A stretch of 64,000 bases of DNA from Bryobacterales bacterium F-183 (GCA_016865505.2 AP025252.1:4486137-4550136), one strand, 5' to 3'. Positions 1 to 10,173 are shown, counted from the first letter of the stretch. Notes: generated from the sequence alone by a model not told the origin. Numbers and translations: made by a program.

Positions 1-370
1 GATGCTGCGCATAGGCCGTCAACGTGTCGGCATCCTTCATTTCCATGCACATACCGTACTCGCGCTTCGTTAGCGCTAACTTTCCGGTAACGTCCTTTTC
101 ACCGGTGGTGACGCGCTTACGATCGGCTGCGTCAGCGCCCATGACGAGGTTGAGGGGGGCGCGAAGCTTTCCGTACCATACGCGCTTGATGCCCGGGATC
201 TTCTTGGGCAGGGCATCGGAAGCCTTTGCGAAGGCGTCCCATTCTGCCTGCGTGGCCGTTGCGATGGGGGTGTAGGCGAAGCAGTGCATCAGCGCCTTTT
301 CTCCCGCAACGCTCAGCGACCCGGCTAGCATACCCATTGCCAGAACCGGCAACAATTTACCGAAAACCAT
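1..370 (-). CDS. Secreted Dabb-domain (stress-responsive alpha/beta barrel) protein, 3' part outside window
   Basis: I translated this by hand from the reverse strand. The ATG at 370 follows AGGAG five bases upstream, and the frame stays open to the window edge (123 codons). Residues 1-23 form a signal peptide ending near SVAGEK. After that comes LMHCFAYTP, then WDAFAKASDALPKKIPGIKRV and VWYGK, the usual start of a Dabb fold: a ferredoxin-like barrel whose first strand carries the H/F pair and is followed by a long helix. Dabb proteins often dimerise and some bind small aromatic or heme-like ligands, but the substrate here is unknown. The C-terminus is missing only because the window ends. 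A palindrome lies about 75 bases upstream (445-466) and may be its operator. Confidence 0.75.
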   Translation of the reverse strand, partial: MVFGKLLPVLAMGMLAGSLSVAGEKALMHCFAYTPIATATQAEWDAFAKASDALPKKIPGIKRVWYGKLRAPLNLVMGADAADRKRVTTGEKDVTGKLALTKREYGMCMEMKDADTLTAYAQH

Positions 371-444
371 GAAAGCTCCTTTGGCCAGTGGGCCGTATCC
401 CTACAAAGATAGCGTATTGGCCACGCATTGGGGGGCAGCGCCCC

Positions 445-466
445 AGTACCGTGACATGTCAGTACT
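445..466. promoter_or_regulatory. Operator-like imperfect palindrome with TGACATGTCA core
   Basis: The core at 452-461 is a perfect 10-base palindrome, TGACATGTCA. It is flanked by AGTAC on the left and GTACT on the right, with two extra bases (CG) in the left arm. It lies in the 119-base gap between the TPR gene end (490) and the Dabb gene start (370), so it most likely serves the Dabb gene. The regulator is unknown. The half-sites resemble those at 52237-52251. Confidence 0.35.
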
Positions 467-489
467 AGACAGCTGCCTTGGTAGACGCT

Positions 490-1782
490 CTATTCGGGCT
501 TTTGCGAGTTGGCAGCGTTTCCGCCGCCTGCGTACTTTTCGATCTCGGCCAACTGCTTGGTGACCAGGTCGCGATCCTGGGCCTGGGGATTCCGCTCGAG
601 GTATTGCTTTAGATGGGCGGTGGCACCTGAGAAGTCGTCGCGGGTTGCCATGACCAGGCCGAGCAGATAGCCTGCGCGGGAGTAGCGCTTTTCGTCCTGT
701 TCGTAGAGGCTCTTGGCGCTCTTGCCGGCTTCGTCATAGCGCTTGAGTGTGAAGTTGGCTACGGCGTTGAGGTAATAGGCGTTGGGAAAGTCGTAGGGGT
801 TGAGCTTCAAGAGGCGCGAGGTGATGTCCGCGACATCCTCCCATTTCTGCTCGTCCGCCGCCATCATGTACAGGCGATTGTACGGGTTGACGTACTTGGG
901 ATCCGCGGTGAGGGCCTGGGCGTAGGCCTTGCGAGCGCCTTCGACATTCTTGCCGGCTTCTTCGAGCAAACCGATCTCGTACCAGGCGGAAGCGAACTTG
1001 GGATAGAGTTCCACCGCCTTGTCGAATTCCTTGCGGGCTTCGGCAGGCTTCTTTTTCTTGACCAGTTCACGGCCTTTTTCTAGCGCCTTTTTGGCGTCCT
1101 TGGGCGCCATGGCGTTGGTGGCGCTGAAGACCGTGCCTTCGCGATTGCCGAGCGGCTTCAGGATAATGGTGCCGACGTCGGGGTTGTCGAGAGCGCTGCG
1201 GTTGGAGAGCATGACGGAACTGGAGCGATAGCCCGGCAGATTGGCACGGATCTCACAGCCGGCGAGGCTGAGCATCATGCCCGTGCCGCCCATGCGGTTG
1301 CCACCCATGCTGCCGATGCCAAAACCGTCGCCGAGACCGTCCGGAGAGCTGCCGGAGGTGCTGGCGTCGGGCAGAACGTTGCCGGCATTGCCCATGCCGA
1401 CGCCGTTTCTACCACTGCTCAAGTTGTAGCTGAAGCGGCCCCTGCTGTCCGTGTAGGCCTGGGGGCGGGGCATACCGTTGCAGACCTGTTCGATGGTGAC
1501 GGGCTCAGTGGGAGCCGTGCCGTCTTCCATCACGACCTTGCCGCTGAAGAACACCGTTTGCGGCATCTGCGGCATTGGCTGCTGCTGTTGGGTAGGGAAT
1601 GGCGAGGTGCCGCGTGAACCACCCGGGTTGGGGCTGGTGGGGCCTGTGGTGGCTCCGCCACCGCCTCCGCCCGTTGTTCCGCCACCACCGCCTGTAGTGG
1701 GCGGAGCCTGTTGCTGCGCCAGAAGAGCAGCCGCCGCGGCGGCTGGCACTAAAACGAACTTTTTCAAGAACAGTTTTCGCAT
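490..1782 (-). CDS. Exported TPR protein with carboxypeptidase-regulatory-like domain
   Basis: A 430-residue protein. The N-terminus MRKLFLKKFVLVPAAAAAALLAQ is a signal peptide. A Gly/Thr/Pro/Gln-rich linker (about residues 28-75) follows, then a beta-sandwich segment (about 78-210) opening with FFSGKVVMEDG and containing TDSRGRFSYNL, the hallmark of carboxypeptidase-regulatory/Cna-B-like domains. Residues about 230-400 hold tandem tetratricopeptide repeats (AWYEIGLLEEAGKNVEGARKAYAQAL, AYYLNAVANF). Such proteins are periplasmic or surface scaffolds in Acidobacteriota; no enzyme signature is visible. SD AGGAGG lies 11 bases before the ATG. It is the last gene of a minus-strand run behind the TonB receptor (2302-5397) and the small membrane protein, with its own promoter at 1820-1848. 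Confidence 0.85.
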   Translation of the reverse strand: MRKLFLKKFVLVPAAAAAALLAQQQAPPTTGGGGGTTGGGGGGATTGPTSPNPGGSRGTSPFPTQQQQPMPQMPQTVFFSGKVVMEDGTAPTEPVTIEQVCNGMPRPQAYTDSRGRFSYNLSSGRNGVGMGNAGNVLPDASTSGSSPDGLGDGFGIGSMGGNRMGGTGMMLSLAGCEIRANLPGYRSSSVMLSNRSALDNPDVGTIILKPLGNREGTVFSATNAMAPKDAKKALEKGRELVKKKKPAEARKEFDKAVELYPKFASAWYEIGLLEEAGKNVEGARKAYAQALTADPKYVNPYNRLYMMAADEQKWEDVADITSRLLKLNPYDFPNAYYLNAVANFTLKRYDEAGKSAKSLYEQDEKRYSRAGYLLGLVMATRDDFSGATAHLKQYLERNPQAQDRDLVTKQLAEIEKYAGGGNAANSQKPE

Positions 1783-1819
1783 GATTCGCGAAACCTCCTC
1801 GATGTTTTCTATTGACCCG

Positions 1820-1848
1820 ATTATAGCCCCAGGTTAGGAGGGCTTGAA
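1820..1848 (-). promoter_or_regulatory. Sigma70-like promoter for the TPR gene
   Basis: Read on the minus strand, a perfect -10 TATAAT (1820-1825) is preceded, 17 bases upstream, by TTCAAG (1843-1848). Transcription would start about 1813, some 30 bases before the ATG at 1782, with the SD between. The -10 is followed by CG, as in three other candidate promoters in the window. Confidence 0.5.
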
Positions 1849-2283
1849 GCGTAGCACCAAGTATACTCCTGCCGAGGCAAGAACGTAACCGACCCAGAGC
1901 AGCGGGTTGGGCGACTCTTTGGGCGGGTGTACGAGCATGGAGAGTCCGACATTGACGAGGGGTGCTCCACCGAATACCAAAGGCATGACATAGTTCGGCA
2001 GGCCACCGTTACGAAATGCCCAGATAATGCATACGGCGCCGATGGCTCCGAGAGCGCCGGCGACGGTGGCCATCGCCGTGCCCTTGACGTCGAAGTTGTT
2101 GAGTTGCCCTTGCGCGATGAGGGCGCCGGCAGGCACGAGAACTCCGATCAAGAAGTATGCGACACCGACACAGAGCAGCGCGCGGAGAGGACTCTTGAGG
2201 AGCATCTGTCCCTGGTGTAGAGATACGCCATAGACGCCCCAGGAAAGGGCGGCGCCAAGCGCGAAAACGATCCAAGTTGGCAT
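1834..2283 (-). CDS. Small multi-spanning membrane protein, half-size DMT/EamA-like
   Basis: A 149-residue protein that is almost entirely hydrophobic, with four to five membrane segments at about residues 4-22, 33-57, 70-90, 95-115 and 128-145. The pattern GALGAIGAVCIIWAFRNGG and the C-terminal VGYVLASAGVYLVL resemble one half of a drug/metabolite transporter (EamA-type) unit, where half-size members work as dimers. The substrate cannot be read from the sequence. The start is 18 bases after the TonB receptor stop (2302), so the two are probably cotranscribed. The C-terminus ends in KPS within a few residues of the last membrane segment. Confidence 0.75.
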   Translation of the reverse strand: MPTWIVFALGAALSWGVYGVSLHQGQMLLKSPLRALLCVGVAYFLIGVLVPAGALIAQGQLNNFDVKGTAMATVAGALGAIGAVCIIWAFRNGGLPNYVMPLVFGGAPLVNVGLSMLVHPPKESPNPLLWVGYVLASAGVYLVLRFKPS

Positions 2284-2301
2284 GTGCGGTTCTTTTGTCC
2301 T

Positions 2302-5300
2302 TTAGAAGCTGAGTCGCAGCGCCAACTGAATCTGGCGCGAGGAAGTGATTGTATTCTGAATTCGCCCGAAGGTGCTAATGGGCGCTTCGGTCTGGTTGGC
2401 GCCGGCGAAAACGATTAAGTTCGGGACGCCGAAGTTGGCGTGGTTGAGCAGGTTGAATGATTCCACGCGGAACTGGAGATTGGCGCTATCGCTGAGCTTG
2501 CGCAGCGGCGTGTTCTTTGACAGCGAAAGGTCAAACGAACGAAGCGAGGGTCCGATCAGGATGCCGCGTCCGGCGTTGCCCAGGGTGCCTTGGGGCTGCA
2601 GGAAAAACGCGTTGGGATCGAGGTAACGGTCGGGTCCGCCAAGGACGATCGACTCGGCGGTGTAGCCGGGGCGGATGCTCGGACGGTCAAACCCGACGTT
2701 GGGGGCGGAGGAGGGTCCCCAGAGGGAGCGGGACCAGTTGGACTGCACAAACACAGTGAGCGGCGCGCCGGAACGCATGTTGTTGATGGCCGAAAGCTGC
2801 CAGCCCTTGGCGAGGATGTGATTGCCGAGCGGAAGTTCGTAGGTGAAGTTGGATACCCAGTTGTGTTTGGCGTGGAAGTCGGCAAGGCCTTTGTTGTACT
2901 GAAAGCCGGGGAACTCGGGCATCGCGGAAGTCGTGCCGTTGTTGGCGTCCGAGAAGAAGGTCGAGGCCTGGGTGTTGTCGATGTTGCGGGAGAAGGTGTA
3001 GCTCGACTGGAAGGTGAGGCCCTTCGAGAAGCGCTTGCGGACTTCGAGGAGGCCTGCGTTGTACCAGCTCTTGCCGTCGCTCTTTTTGAGTTCGATGGTG
3101 GAGAACGCGGTGTTGACTCGGGGTGCTCCGGCTGGGAAGAAGAGGGTACCGTCGGCCTGGCGGGTTGGGACCGCGAGGTTGTAGTCGGTATTGCGCAGCA
3201 GGTGGTTGCCGCGCGAGCCAGCGTAGCCGGCGGTGACGACGATGCCAGCGCCGAGGTCCTGCTGGAGGCTCATGTTCCAGATCTGGACGTAGGGGTTCTT
3301 GAGGTTGTACTCGATGGGACGGATGGAGTTGCCAGTGCCGCTCGAGAGCGACGGGAAGGGGAACGTCAGGCCCTGGGCACGGGCGACGATGACGCGCGGT
3401 GTGAAAGGCGGATTGGTGATGGTGACGATGAGGTTCTGCTGGTTGTTGGTGTTCCAGTACACCCCATAACCACCACGGATCGATGTCTTGCCGGTGCCGA
3501 AGACGTCCCAGGCAAAGCCGAAGCGGGGGGACCAGTTCTTGTAGGTCGGATTCTGATACAGCGGGCCTACAGTGGGTGCACGGTCAGTGGCGAGGTTGAG
3601 TAGCGCCACGTCACGACCGTAGAGTTCGCGGGGCATGGTGGCGAATTCGTAGCGGAGACCGAGGTTCAGAGTGAGGCGCGAGTGGACACGGAAGTCGTCC
3701 TGGAGGTAGAAGCCCATGAGGGTGAAGCGCCAGTAGCGATCGAGCGCGCCTTCGGGCGGGAGGCCGATGAAGCGTAGCGGGCGGGCCTGCAGGAACTCGG
3801 TGACGTTCGAGAAGGTGTAGATGCCGAGCGAGAAGGTGGGGTTGAAGAGATTGTTCTGATAGCGCTCTGCGAGTACGCCGGCTTTGAGGATGTGGCGGCC
3901 GCGGGTCATGCTGACGCTGTTCTCGAAGCTGAAGTTGTTCTGCACGACTCGCAAGTTCGCGGAGGATTGCGTGCCGAAGCGCTTCATGCCGCCGATGTCG
4001 ATGGCGCCGGGGAAGTCGCGGCCGGAGATAAAGGGGGTGAGCGGCTGCGACGTGTTGGCTTGTACGGTCTGGCCGAAGCGGGTACGGCTGAAGCCGGCGC
4101 GGAAGGTGTTCAAGGTCCGGGGAGAGATGACGAAGCGGTGTTCGGCGGTGACGAACTGGTTGCGGGAATAGAACACGCGGGGGAACTGCGGAAAGTCTGT
4201 GGGCAGGAACTGGTCGGCATCATCGAAGGTGTAGCGCGCGTAGACCTGCTGACGGTCGCTGATGATGTGGTCGATGCGGCCCTGGGTGTAGGCCTGCTTG
4301 ATGGTCTGGTTGAAGTTGAAGACGAAGTCGCCGAATTGGTTGTCGGCGGTGCGGCGCGTGGTGTTGGGCAGCGGGATCTCGTTGAGATAGGGGCGGACGC
4401 TGGGGTCAACGGGGACGCTTTGGCGGGCTTCGACGGTTGGTACCTGCGAGGTGATGGTACGGCCGAGGCGTTCGCGGAGGCCTTCAAAGCCGGCGAAGAA
4501 GAAGGTGCGGTCCTTTTTGATGGGTCCGCCGATGGTGCCGCCGAACTGGTTGCGGGTGAACTTGGGGATCTGCTGGGGATCGAAGAAGTTCCTGGCGTCC
4601 ATGTTGTCGTTTCGGAAGAATTCGTAGGCGCTGCCGTGGAATTCGTTGGAGCCGGACTTGGTGATGGCGTTGAACTGTCCACCGGAGTTGCGGCCGTATT
4701 CGGCGCTGTAGGAGTTGGTTTCGACGCGGAATTCGCGGATGGTTTCGACACCCAGGGCGATGCCGGTGACGGCGCCGGCCGGTCCATTGGTGAAGTCGTT
4801 CATCGGGGTGCCGTCGAGGAGGTAGACGTTGGAGCGGGGGTCCTGGCCGTTGATCGAGGTACCGAGGCCATGGGCTACGGCAGAGCCGCCGTCGCGATGG
4901 GGGAAGGCGACCACGTTGGGCTGGAGGAGCGCGAGGTCGGTGAAGCTGCGGCCGTTGAGGGGGATGTCTCGCATGGTGCGCTCGCCGACGAGGTACGACA
5001 ACTCGGCGGTGGTGGTGTTGACGGCGGAGGCTTCGGCGGTGACGGTGGTTTCCGAGGTCACGGGGCCGATTTCCATGGAAAGGTCGACGACGGCGGTTTC
5101 GCCGATGGTCAGGACAATGCCGCGGCGGCGCAGGGGCCGGAAGTTAGTGGCTTCGGCGCGAATTTCGTAGCGCCCAACGGGCATGGCGGCGAAGGTATAG
5201 GTGCCGGTGGCGTCGGTGGTAACGGAGCGGGAAACGCCGGTTTCCGTGCTCTTAGCCGTGATCTTACCGCCACGAATGCCAGCGCCGGACGGATCCAACA

Positions 5301-5397
5301 AATGTCCCGTAAGGATACTGGTTGTTTGCGCGGTGAGTATTCCGGCCAACGTGAACAAAAACAGTAGGTAACGGATGACAAAACTCCCTTTGGCCAT
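2302..5397 (-). CDS. Oar-like TonB-dependent outer membrane receptor
   Basis: A 1031-residue protein. Signal peptide at residues 1-23 (FVIRYLLFLFTLAGILTAQ), then a carboxypeptidase-regulatory-like domain (about 25-110; LDPSGAGIRGGKITAKS, DATGTYTFAAMPVGRYE), a plug domain (about 125-245; ERTMRDIPLNGRSF, LLDGTPMND, YSAEYGRNSGGQFNAITKSG), and a long 22-strand-type beta barrel ending in an aromatic residue (ALRLSF) as outer-membrane proteins do. Such Oar/SusC-like receptors import oligomers or glycans using TonB energy; the ligand is not predictable. No TonB box is clear. It heads a minus-strand operon with the small membrane protein and the TPR gene and is divergent from the PSD1 gene at 5537, with a 139-base gap between them. 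Confidence 0.9.
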   Translation of the reverse strand: MAKGSFVIRYLLFLFTLAGILTAQTTSILTGHLLDPSGAGIRGGKITAKSTETGVSRSVTTDATGTYTFAAMPVGRYEIRAEATNFRPLRRRGIVLTIGETAVVDLSMEIGPVTSETTVTAEASAVNTTTAELSYLVGERTMRDIPLNGRSFTDLALLQPNVVAFPHRDGGSAVAHGLGTSINGQDPRSNVYLLDGTPMNDFTNGPAGAVTGIALGVETIREFRVETNSYSAEYGRNSGGQFNAITKSGSNEFHGSAYEFFRNDNMDARNFFDPQQIPKFTRNQFGGTIGGPIKKDRTFFFAGFEGLRERLGRTITSQVPTVEARQSVPVDPSVRPYLNEIPLPNTTRRTADNQFGDFVFNFNQTIKQAYTQGRIDHIISDRQQVYARYTFDDADQFLPTDFPQFPRVFYSRNQFVTAEHRFVISPRTLNTFRAGFSRTRFGQTVQANTSQPLTPFISGRDFPGAIDIGGMKRFGTQSSANLRVVQNNFSFENSVSMTRGRHILKAGVLAERYQNNLFNPTFSLGIYTFSNVTEFLQARPLRFIGLPPEGALDRYWRFTLMGFYLQDDFRVHSRLTLNLGLRYEFATMPRELYGRDVALLNLATDRAPTVGPLYQNPTYKNWSPRFGFAWDVFGTGKTSIRGGYGVYWNTNNQQNLIVTITNPPFTPRVIVARAQGLTFPFPSLSSGTGNSIRPIEYNLKNPYVQIWNMSLQQDLGAGIVVTAGYAGSRGNHLLRNTDYNLAVPTRQADGTLFFPAGAPRVNTAFSTIELKKSDGKSWYNAGLLEVRKRFSKGLTFQSSYTFSRNIDNTQASTFFSDANNGTTSAMPEFPGFQYNKGLADFHAKHNWVSNFTYELPLGNHILAKGWQLSAINNMRSGAPLTVFVQSNWSRSLWGPSSAPNVGFDRPSIRPGYTAESIVLGGPDRYLDPNAFFLQPQGTLGNAGRGILIGPSLRSFDLSLSKNTPLRKLSDSANLQFRVESFNLLNHANFGVPNLIVFAGANQTEAPISTFGRIQNTITSSRQIQLALRLSF

Positions 5398-5536
5398 TCT
5401 TTAGGTAATGGTAGCGTGGAGCGCTACGTCCCACATTTGACGAATGAGGCCGGAAAAGAGTTCGGCGACGGCAGCCGGGGGAAAGGTTACCTTGTGTATC
5501 GCTCGTCGAAGTGATAGCCAAGTAGTTAGAGTTCCA

Positions 5537-8500
5537 ATGATTTCCATTTCGTACATCAGTTGCGTACTGCTGCTCGGCCAGGACGCCGTGTCGACCGCGA
5601 AGGTGGATTTCGAGCGCGACGTACGGCCGGTGTTTGAGAAGTCCTGCTACGGGTGTCATTCGGCGAAGGCGCAGATGGGCGCGTTGCGGCTGGACACCAA
5701 AGACGGCGCGGCGCGTACGATTACGGCTGGGAAGCCGGAGGAGAGTTCGCTGTACACGCGCGTGATGGGGCAGGGCGGGTTGCCTCGTATGCCCATGGGC
5801 GGGAAGCCACTGGAGCCGACGCAGATCGCATCGATCAAGAATTGGATCGCGCAGGGGGCTGTTTGGCCTGCTGGTGCGGGTCCTGCGGTGGTGTCCGAAG
5901 GGCCGAAACATTGGGGTTTCGTCGCGCCGAAGAAGGCTGCGGTGCCGGCGGTTTCGGGTACGACTGCGATTGATAAGTTCATCAACGCGAAGTTGGCGGC
6001 TGAGGGCTTGAAGATGTCGCCCGAGGCGAATAAGGTAACGCTGCTGCGGCGGTTGAGTTTGGATCTGGTCGGGTTGCCGCCGACGCCTGCTGAAGTGGAT
6101 GCGTTTTTGGCGGATAAGAGTCCGAAGGCGTATGAGAAGCAGGTAGAGCGGTTGCTGTCGTCGCCGCATTATGGCGAGCGTTGGGCGCGGCACTGGCTGG
6201 ATGCGGCGCGGTATGCGGATTCAGACGGGTACGAGAAGGATAAGCAGCGGTCGGTGTGGTTTTATCGCGACTGGGTGGTGAATGCGATCAATCGCGACTT
6301 GGGGTACGACAAGTTTTTGACCGAGCAGTTGGCGGGCGATTTGCTGCCCAACGCGACGCAGGATCAGAAGGTGGCTACCGGGTTCCTGCGGAACTCGATG
6401 ATCAATGAAGAAGGCGGCATCGATCCGGAGCAGTTCCGCATGGAGGCGATGTTTGATCGCATGGATGCGATCAGCAAAGCGATGTTGGGCTTGTCCGTGA
6501 GCTGTGCGCAGTGCCACAACCACAAGTTCGATCCGATCGCGCAGGAAGAGTACTACAAGGTGTTCGCGTTCCTCAACGACACGCATGAGGCGAGCATCAT
6601 GGCGTACACGCCCGAGCAACAGATGAAGCGGGCGGAGCTGTACCGGCGGATCAAAGATACGGAAGAAGATCTGCGGCACAAGCATTCGGACTGGCAGACG
6701 CGCATGGCGGCTTGGGAGAAGTCGCTGCCGGTGCAGCCGGATTGGAAGACGCTGGATTTTGACGTCGATGATATTTCGACGGGCGGGCAGAAGTACACGG
6801 CGATGGGCGACGGATCGTACCTGGCTGGCGGGTACGCGCCAACGAAGCATCGGGTGAAGATGACGGTGAAGGCTGCGCCCGCGCTGAAGGAGATTACGGC
6901 TTTCCGGCTGGAGTTGCTGAATGATCCGAACCTGCCGCTGAACGGGCCGGGGCGGTCGATTTTGGGTACGGGCGCGCTGACGGAGTTTGAGGCTGAGGTA
7001 ACGCGGGCTGGCGAGAAGACTGCGGAACGTCTGCAGTTTATTCGCGCGGCGGCGGACATCAATTTGCCGAAGACACCGCTGCTGCCGATGTACGACGACA
7101 AGTCCAAGAAGAAGCGCGTGACCGGGCCGATTGAGTATGCGATTGATGGTCGCGATGAGACGGCATGGGGGCACGATGCGGGTCCGGCATTGCGGAATCA
7201 GCCGCATCATGCGGTGTTTTTGCTCGATGAGCCGCTGAAGTTGGAGCCGGGGATGACCATCACGGTGTACCTGAGCCAGAAGGGCGGCGGCTGGAATAGC
7301 GACGATAACCAGAACCACAACCTGGGTCGCATGCGGGTGTCGGCGACGGCCGATCCGGAAGCCTTGGCGGATGTGATTCCGCTAAAGGTACGGGAGATTT
7401 TGAAGACTCCGGCGGCCAAGCGTAGCGAGGCGCAGGTACAGGCGCTGTTTAGCTACTGGCGTACGACGGTGCCCGAGTGGAAGGGCGTCAACGAAGAGAT
7501 CGCCGGGTTGTGGAAGCAGTTTCCGGAAGGCGCGCCGCAGCTGACGTTGATGGCTCGCGAAGATTCGCGGCAGACGCATCTGCTGATGCGCGGTGACTTT
7601 TTGAAGCCGGGCAAGGTCGTGCAGCCGGGAGTTCCGGCGGTGCTGAATCCGCTGCCTGCAAATGCTCCGCCGAACCGGCTGACGTTTGCCCGCTGGATGA
7701 CCGATCGCAATGCGCCTACGACAGCGCGAGTGGCGGTGAACCGGATCTGGCAGGCGTACTTTGGCACGGGCATCGTGTCGACGAGCGAGGACTTTGGCAA
7801 GCAGGCTGAGGCGCCGTCGCATCCGGAGTTACTCGATTGGCTGGCCGTGGACTTTATGGAGCATGGCTGGAGCCAGAAGTATCTGCATCGGCTGATTGTG
7901 AATTCCGATGTGTACAAGCAGTCGTCGAATGTGACGCCGGAAGTGCTGGCGAAGGATCCGTACAACCGGTTGTTGTCGCATGCGCCGCGGTTGCGTGTGG
8001 AAGGCGAGATTGTGCGAGACATCGCGCTGGCTGCGTCGGGATTGTTGAATGGCAAGATTGGCGGGCCTCCGGTGTATCCGCCTGCGCCTGACTTTTTGTT
8101 CCAGCCTCCGGCGAGTTATGGTCCGAAGATCTGGAATGAGGAGAAGGGCGAGAACCGGTACCGGCGGGCGCTCTATACGCACCGGTACCGCAGCGTGCCT
8201 TACCCGGTGCTTCAGAATTTCGATACCCCCAATGGGGATGCGTCGTGTCCGAAACGGCCGAGGTCGAATACGCCTTTGCAGGCGCTGACGACGTTGAATG
8301 AGCCGCTGTTCTTTGAGGCGGCGCAGGCGTTGGGTACGAAGGCGTTGAAGGAAGGCGGGGCGACCGATAAGGATCGCCTGACGTATGCCTTTAAGCGTGT
8401 GTTGTCGCGCGCGCCGCAGGCCGAAGAACAGCAGACTTTGCTGGCGTTTTTGGAGAAACAGCAGACGAGGCTGGGTAAGCCCGAGGCTGCGTGGACCGCA

Positions 8501-8548
8501 CTGGCGCGCGTGATCCTGAATCTGGACGAAGCCATCACGAAGGAGTAA
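5537..8548 (+). CDS. Cytochrome-c-like PSCyt1/DUF1549/DUF1553 (PSD1) protein
   Basis: A 1003-residue exported protein. I chose the ATG at 5537 because it places a short hydrophobic leader ([12 protein letters not shown]) just before [20 protein letters not shown], a PSCyt1 domain with a heme-binding CxxCH. DUF1549 follows (about 130-360; [22 protein letters not shown]) and contains a second CxxCH in [14 protein letters not shown] middle region of about 300 residues with a beta-rich jelly-roll-like insert leads to DUF1553 (about 700-960; [36 protein letters not shown]). Proteins of this kind are abundant in Planctomycetes and Acidobacteriota and always pair with DUF1501 proteins, as here (gap of 7 bases). 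Their reaction is not established; redox-linked polysaccharide or sulfated-compound breakdown has been suggested. Confidence 0.9.
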   Translation: MISISYISCVLLLGQDAVSTAKVDFERDVRPVFEKSCYGCHSAKAQMGALRLDTKDGAARTITAGKPEESSLYTRVMGQGGLPRMPMGGKPLEPTQIASIKNWIAQGAVWPAGAGPAVVSEGPKHWGFVAPKKAAVPAVSGTTAIDKFINAKLAAEGLKMSPEANKVTLLRRLSLDLVGLPPTPAEVDAFLADKSPKAYEKQVERLLSSPHYGERWARHWLDAARYADSDGYEKDKQRSVWFYRDWVVNAINRDLGYDKFLTEQLAGDLLPNATQDQKVATGFLRNSMINEEGGIDPEQFRMEAMFDRMDAISKAMLGLSVSCAQCHNHKFDPIAQEEYYKVFAFLNDTHEASIMAYTPEQQMKRAELYRRIKDTEEDLRHKHSDWQTRMAAWEKSLPVQPDWKTLDFDVDDISTGGQKYTAMGDGSYLAGGYAPTKHRVKMTVKAAPALKEITAFRLELLNDPNLPLNGPGRSILGTGALTEFEAEVTRAGEKTAERLQFIRAAADINLPKTPLLPMYDDKSKKKRVTGPIEYAIDGRDETAWGHDAGPALRNQPHHAVFLLDEPLKLEPGMTITVYLSQKGGGWNSDDNQNHNLGRMRVSATADPEALADVIPLKVREILKTPAAKRSEAQVQALFSYWRTTVPEWKGVNEEIAGLWKQFPEGAPQLTLMAREDSRQTHLLMRGDFLKPGKVVQPGVPAVLNPLPANAPPNRLTFARWMTDRNAPTTARVAVNRIWQAYFGTGIVSTSEDFGKQAEAPSHPELLDWLAVDFMEHGWSQKYLHRLIVNSDVYKQSSNVTPEVLAKDPYNRLLSHAPRLRVEGEIVRDIALAASGLLNGKIGGPPVYPPAPDFLFQPPASYGPKIWNEEKGENRYRRALYTHRYRSVPYPVLQNFDTPNGDASCPKRPRSNTPLQALTTLNEPLFFEAAQALGTKALKEGGATDKDRLTYAFKRVLSRAPQAEEQQTLLAFLEKQQTRLGKPEAAWTALARVILNLDEAITKE

Positions 8549-8555
8549 CCACCAC

Positions 8556-9941
8556 ATGACAAACCCAATTGCACGGCGCTGGTTTTTGAAAGAGTGCGGG
8601 ATCGGCATGGGCGCGATGGCGTTTGCGCATCTGGCGAACGCGGCGACGGGCGGGAATCCGATGGCCGTGAAGCCTACGCATTTTACGGGCAAGGCCAAGC
8701 GCGTGATCTTCCTGTTTATGGCCGGCGCGCCGAGCCATCTGGAGCTGTTTGACTATAAGCCGCAGCTGGCGAAGTTTGACGGTTCACTTCCTCCGGCTGA
8801 TTTGTTGAAGGGGTATCGCGCGGCGTTCATCAATCCCAATTCGAAGCTGCTGGGGCCGAAGTTCAAGTTCGCGAAACATGGGCAGAGCGGTACGGAAGTG
8901 TCCGAGCTGTTGCCGCACTTCGCGAAGATCGTGGATGAGGTGACGATCGTCAAGTCGATGGCGACGGATGCGTTCAATCACGCTCCGGCGCAGTTGATGA
9001 TGAACACGGGTACGCAGCAGTTTGGGCGTCCGAGCATGGGCGCGTGGACGACGTACGGCATGGGGTCCGAGTCACAGGATCTGCCGGGGTTTGTGGTGTT
9101 CAGTACAGGGAAGAAGGGTCCGAGCGGTGGTAATTCGTGTTGGGGGTCCGGCTTCTTGCCAACGGCGTATCAGGGCGTGCAGTTCCGTGGTGCTGGTGAC
9201 CCGGTGCTGTATTTGTCGAATCCGCCGGGCGTCGATAACGAACTGCAGCGGGATTCGCTGGACGTGATTGGGAAGCTGAATCGCGCACGGTTGGCGGAGA
9301 CGGGCGATCCGGAGATTGATACGCGGATCAACGCGTTTGAGATGGCGTACCGGATGCAGTCGAGCGCGCCGGAGTTGATTGATATTGGCAAAGAGCCGAA
9401 GCATATTCTCGATATGTACGGCGCGGAGCCGGGCAAGCCGTCGTATGCGAATGCGTGTCTGATGGCGCGGCGATTGGTGGAGCGCGGCGTGCGCTTTGTG
9501 CAGATCTTCCATGAGAGCTGGGATCAGCACGGCAACCTGGTGAAGGATTTGAAGAAGAACTGCGAGGATACGGACAAGGCGTCTGCGGCGTTGATTCTGG
9601 ATTTGAAGCAGCGCGGGTTGCTGGAAGATACGCTCGTGGTGTGGGGCGGGGAATTTGGACGTACGCCGATGGTGCAGGGTGGCGAGGATGGGCGAGATCA
9701 TCACCCCAATGCGTTCACCATGTGGATGGCGGGCGGCGGCATGAAGAAGGGCTGCGTGATCGGCGAGAGCGATGAGTTAGGGTTCAACGTGGTGAAGGAT
9801 CGGGTGCATGTCCACGATCTGCATGCCACGATGATGCATCTGCTGGGGTTTGATCATACGAAGTTGACGTTCCGGTTCCAGGGTCGGCCGTTCCGGTTGA
9901 CTGATGTGCATGGCGAGGTCGTGCATAAGATTTTGGCGTGA
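8556..9941 (+). CDS. DUF1501 family exported protein (sulfatase/phosphatase-fold relative)
   Basis: A 461-residue protein whose N-terminus, [24 protein letters not shown], is a twin-arginine-like signal. The body shows DUF1501 landmarks: [60 protein letters not shown], and near the end [12 protein letters not shown] with [20 protein letters not shown]1501 is related to the alkaline phosphatase/sulfatase superfamily; the D/H residues in the last two motifs are the likely metal ligands. The gene starts 7 bases after the PSD1 gene with no promoter between, so the two proteins are made together, and the Tat signal implies folding with cofactor in the cytoplasm before export. Confidence 0.9.
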   Translation: MTNPIARRWFLKECGIGMGAMAFAHLANAATGGNPMAVKPTHFTGKAKRVIFLFMAGAPSHLELFDYKPQLAKFDGSLPPADLLKGYRAAFINPNSKLLGPKFKFAKHGQSGTEVSELLPHFAKIVDEVTIVKSMATDAFNHAPAQLMMNTGTQQFGRPSMGAWTTYGMGSESQDLPGFVVFSTGKKGPSGGNSCWGSGFLPTAYQGVQFRGAGDPVLYLSNPPGVDNELQRDSLDVIGKLNRARLAETGDPEIDTRINAFEMAYRMQSSAPELIDIGKEPKHILDMYGAEPGKPSYANACLMARRLVERGVRFVQIFHESWDQHGNLVKDLKKNCEDTDKASAALILDLKQRGLLEDTLVVWGGEFGRTPMVQGGEDGRDHHPNAFTMWMAGGGMKKGCVIGESDELGFNVVKDRVHVHDLHATMMHLLGFDHTKLTFRFQGRPFRLTDVHGEVVHKILA

Positions 9942-9955
9942 GGCATCCCCGCGAT

Positions 9956-10168
9956 ATGACTTGCGCGAATTGCGCTAGTCGAATGACAAAGGCAGTTGCG
10001 CCTTTTCATGTTGATCGCAAAGGCTATCATTTGTCCCTTGACGCTGTGCCTGCGTGGGTGTGCAGCCAGTGCGGTGAACCTTACTTTGAAGAGCGCGAAG
10101 TGCGCATGATCCAGCGGCTGCTCTCGCAGATGGATAAGCAGACTGCTGGACGTGCGCCGGTTGGTTGA
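9956..10168 (+). CDS. YgiT-type zinc finger protein, orphan antitoxin-like
   Basis: A 70-residue protein. Two CxxC pairs (CANC near the start and CSQCGEPYF about 30 residues later) form the zinc knuckle of YgiT-type/MqsA-N-like domains, and VPAWVCSQCGEPYFEEREV is the typical core. The C-terminal part is a short helix; the MqsA helix-turn-helix DNA-binding domain is absent. Proteins like this normally stand beside a small toxin (DUF4258, RelE or MqsR type). Here the upstream neighbour is the DUF1501 gene and the downstream neighbour is convergent, so no partner is present. A GTG at 9938 overlapping the DUF1501 stop is an alternative start adding six residues. It may be read through from the PSD1 operon. 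Confidence 0.75.
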   Translation: MTCANCASRMTKAVAPFHVDRKGYHLSLDAVPAWVCSQCGEPYFEEREVRMIQRLLSQMDKQTAGRAPVG

Positions 10169-10173
10169 CCTGG

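Noticed and set aside
432-444. GGGGC-AGC-GCCCC hairpin as terminator of the TPR gene
   Set aside because: The stem is short (5 bp, 3-base loop) and no U-tract follows on either strand.
3892-5367. A 491-codon frame opposite the first TonB receptor
   Set aside because: Same composition artefact; low-complexity Gly/Val/Ala/Asp sequence, no ribosome binding site.
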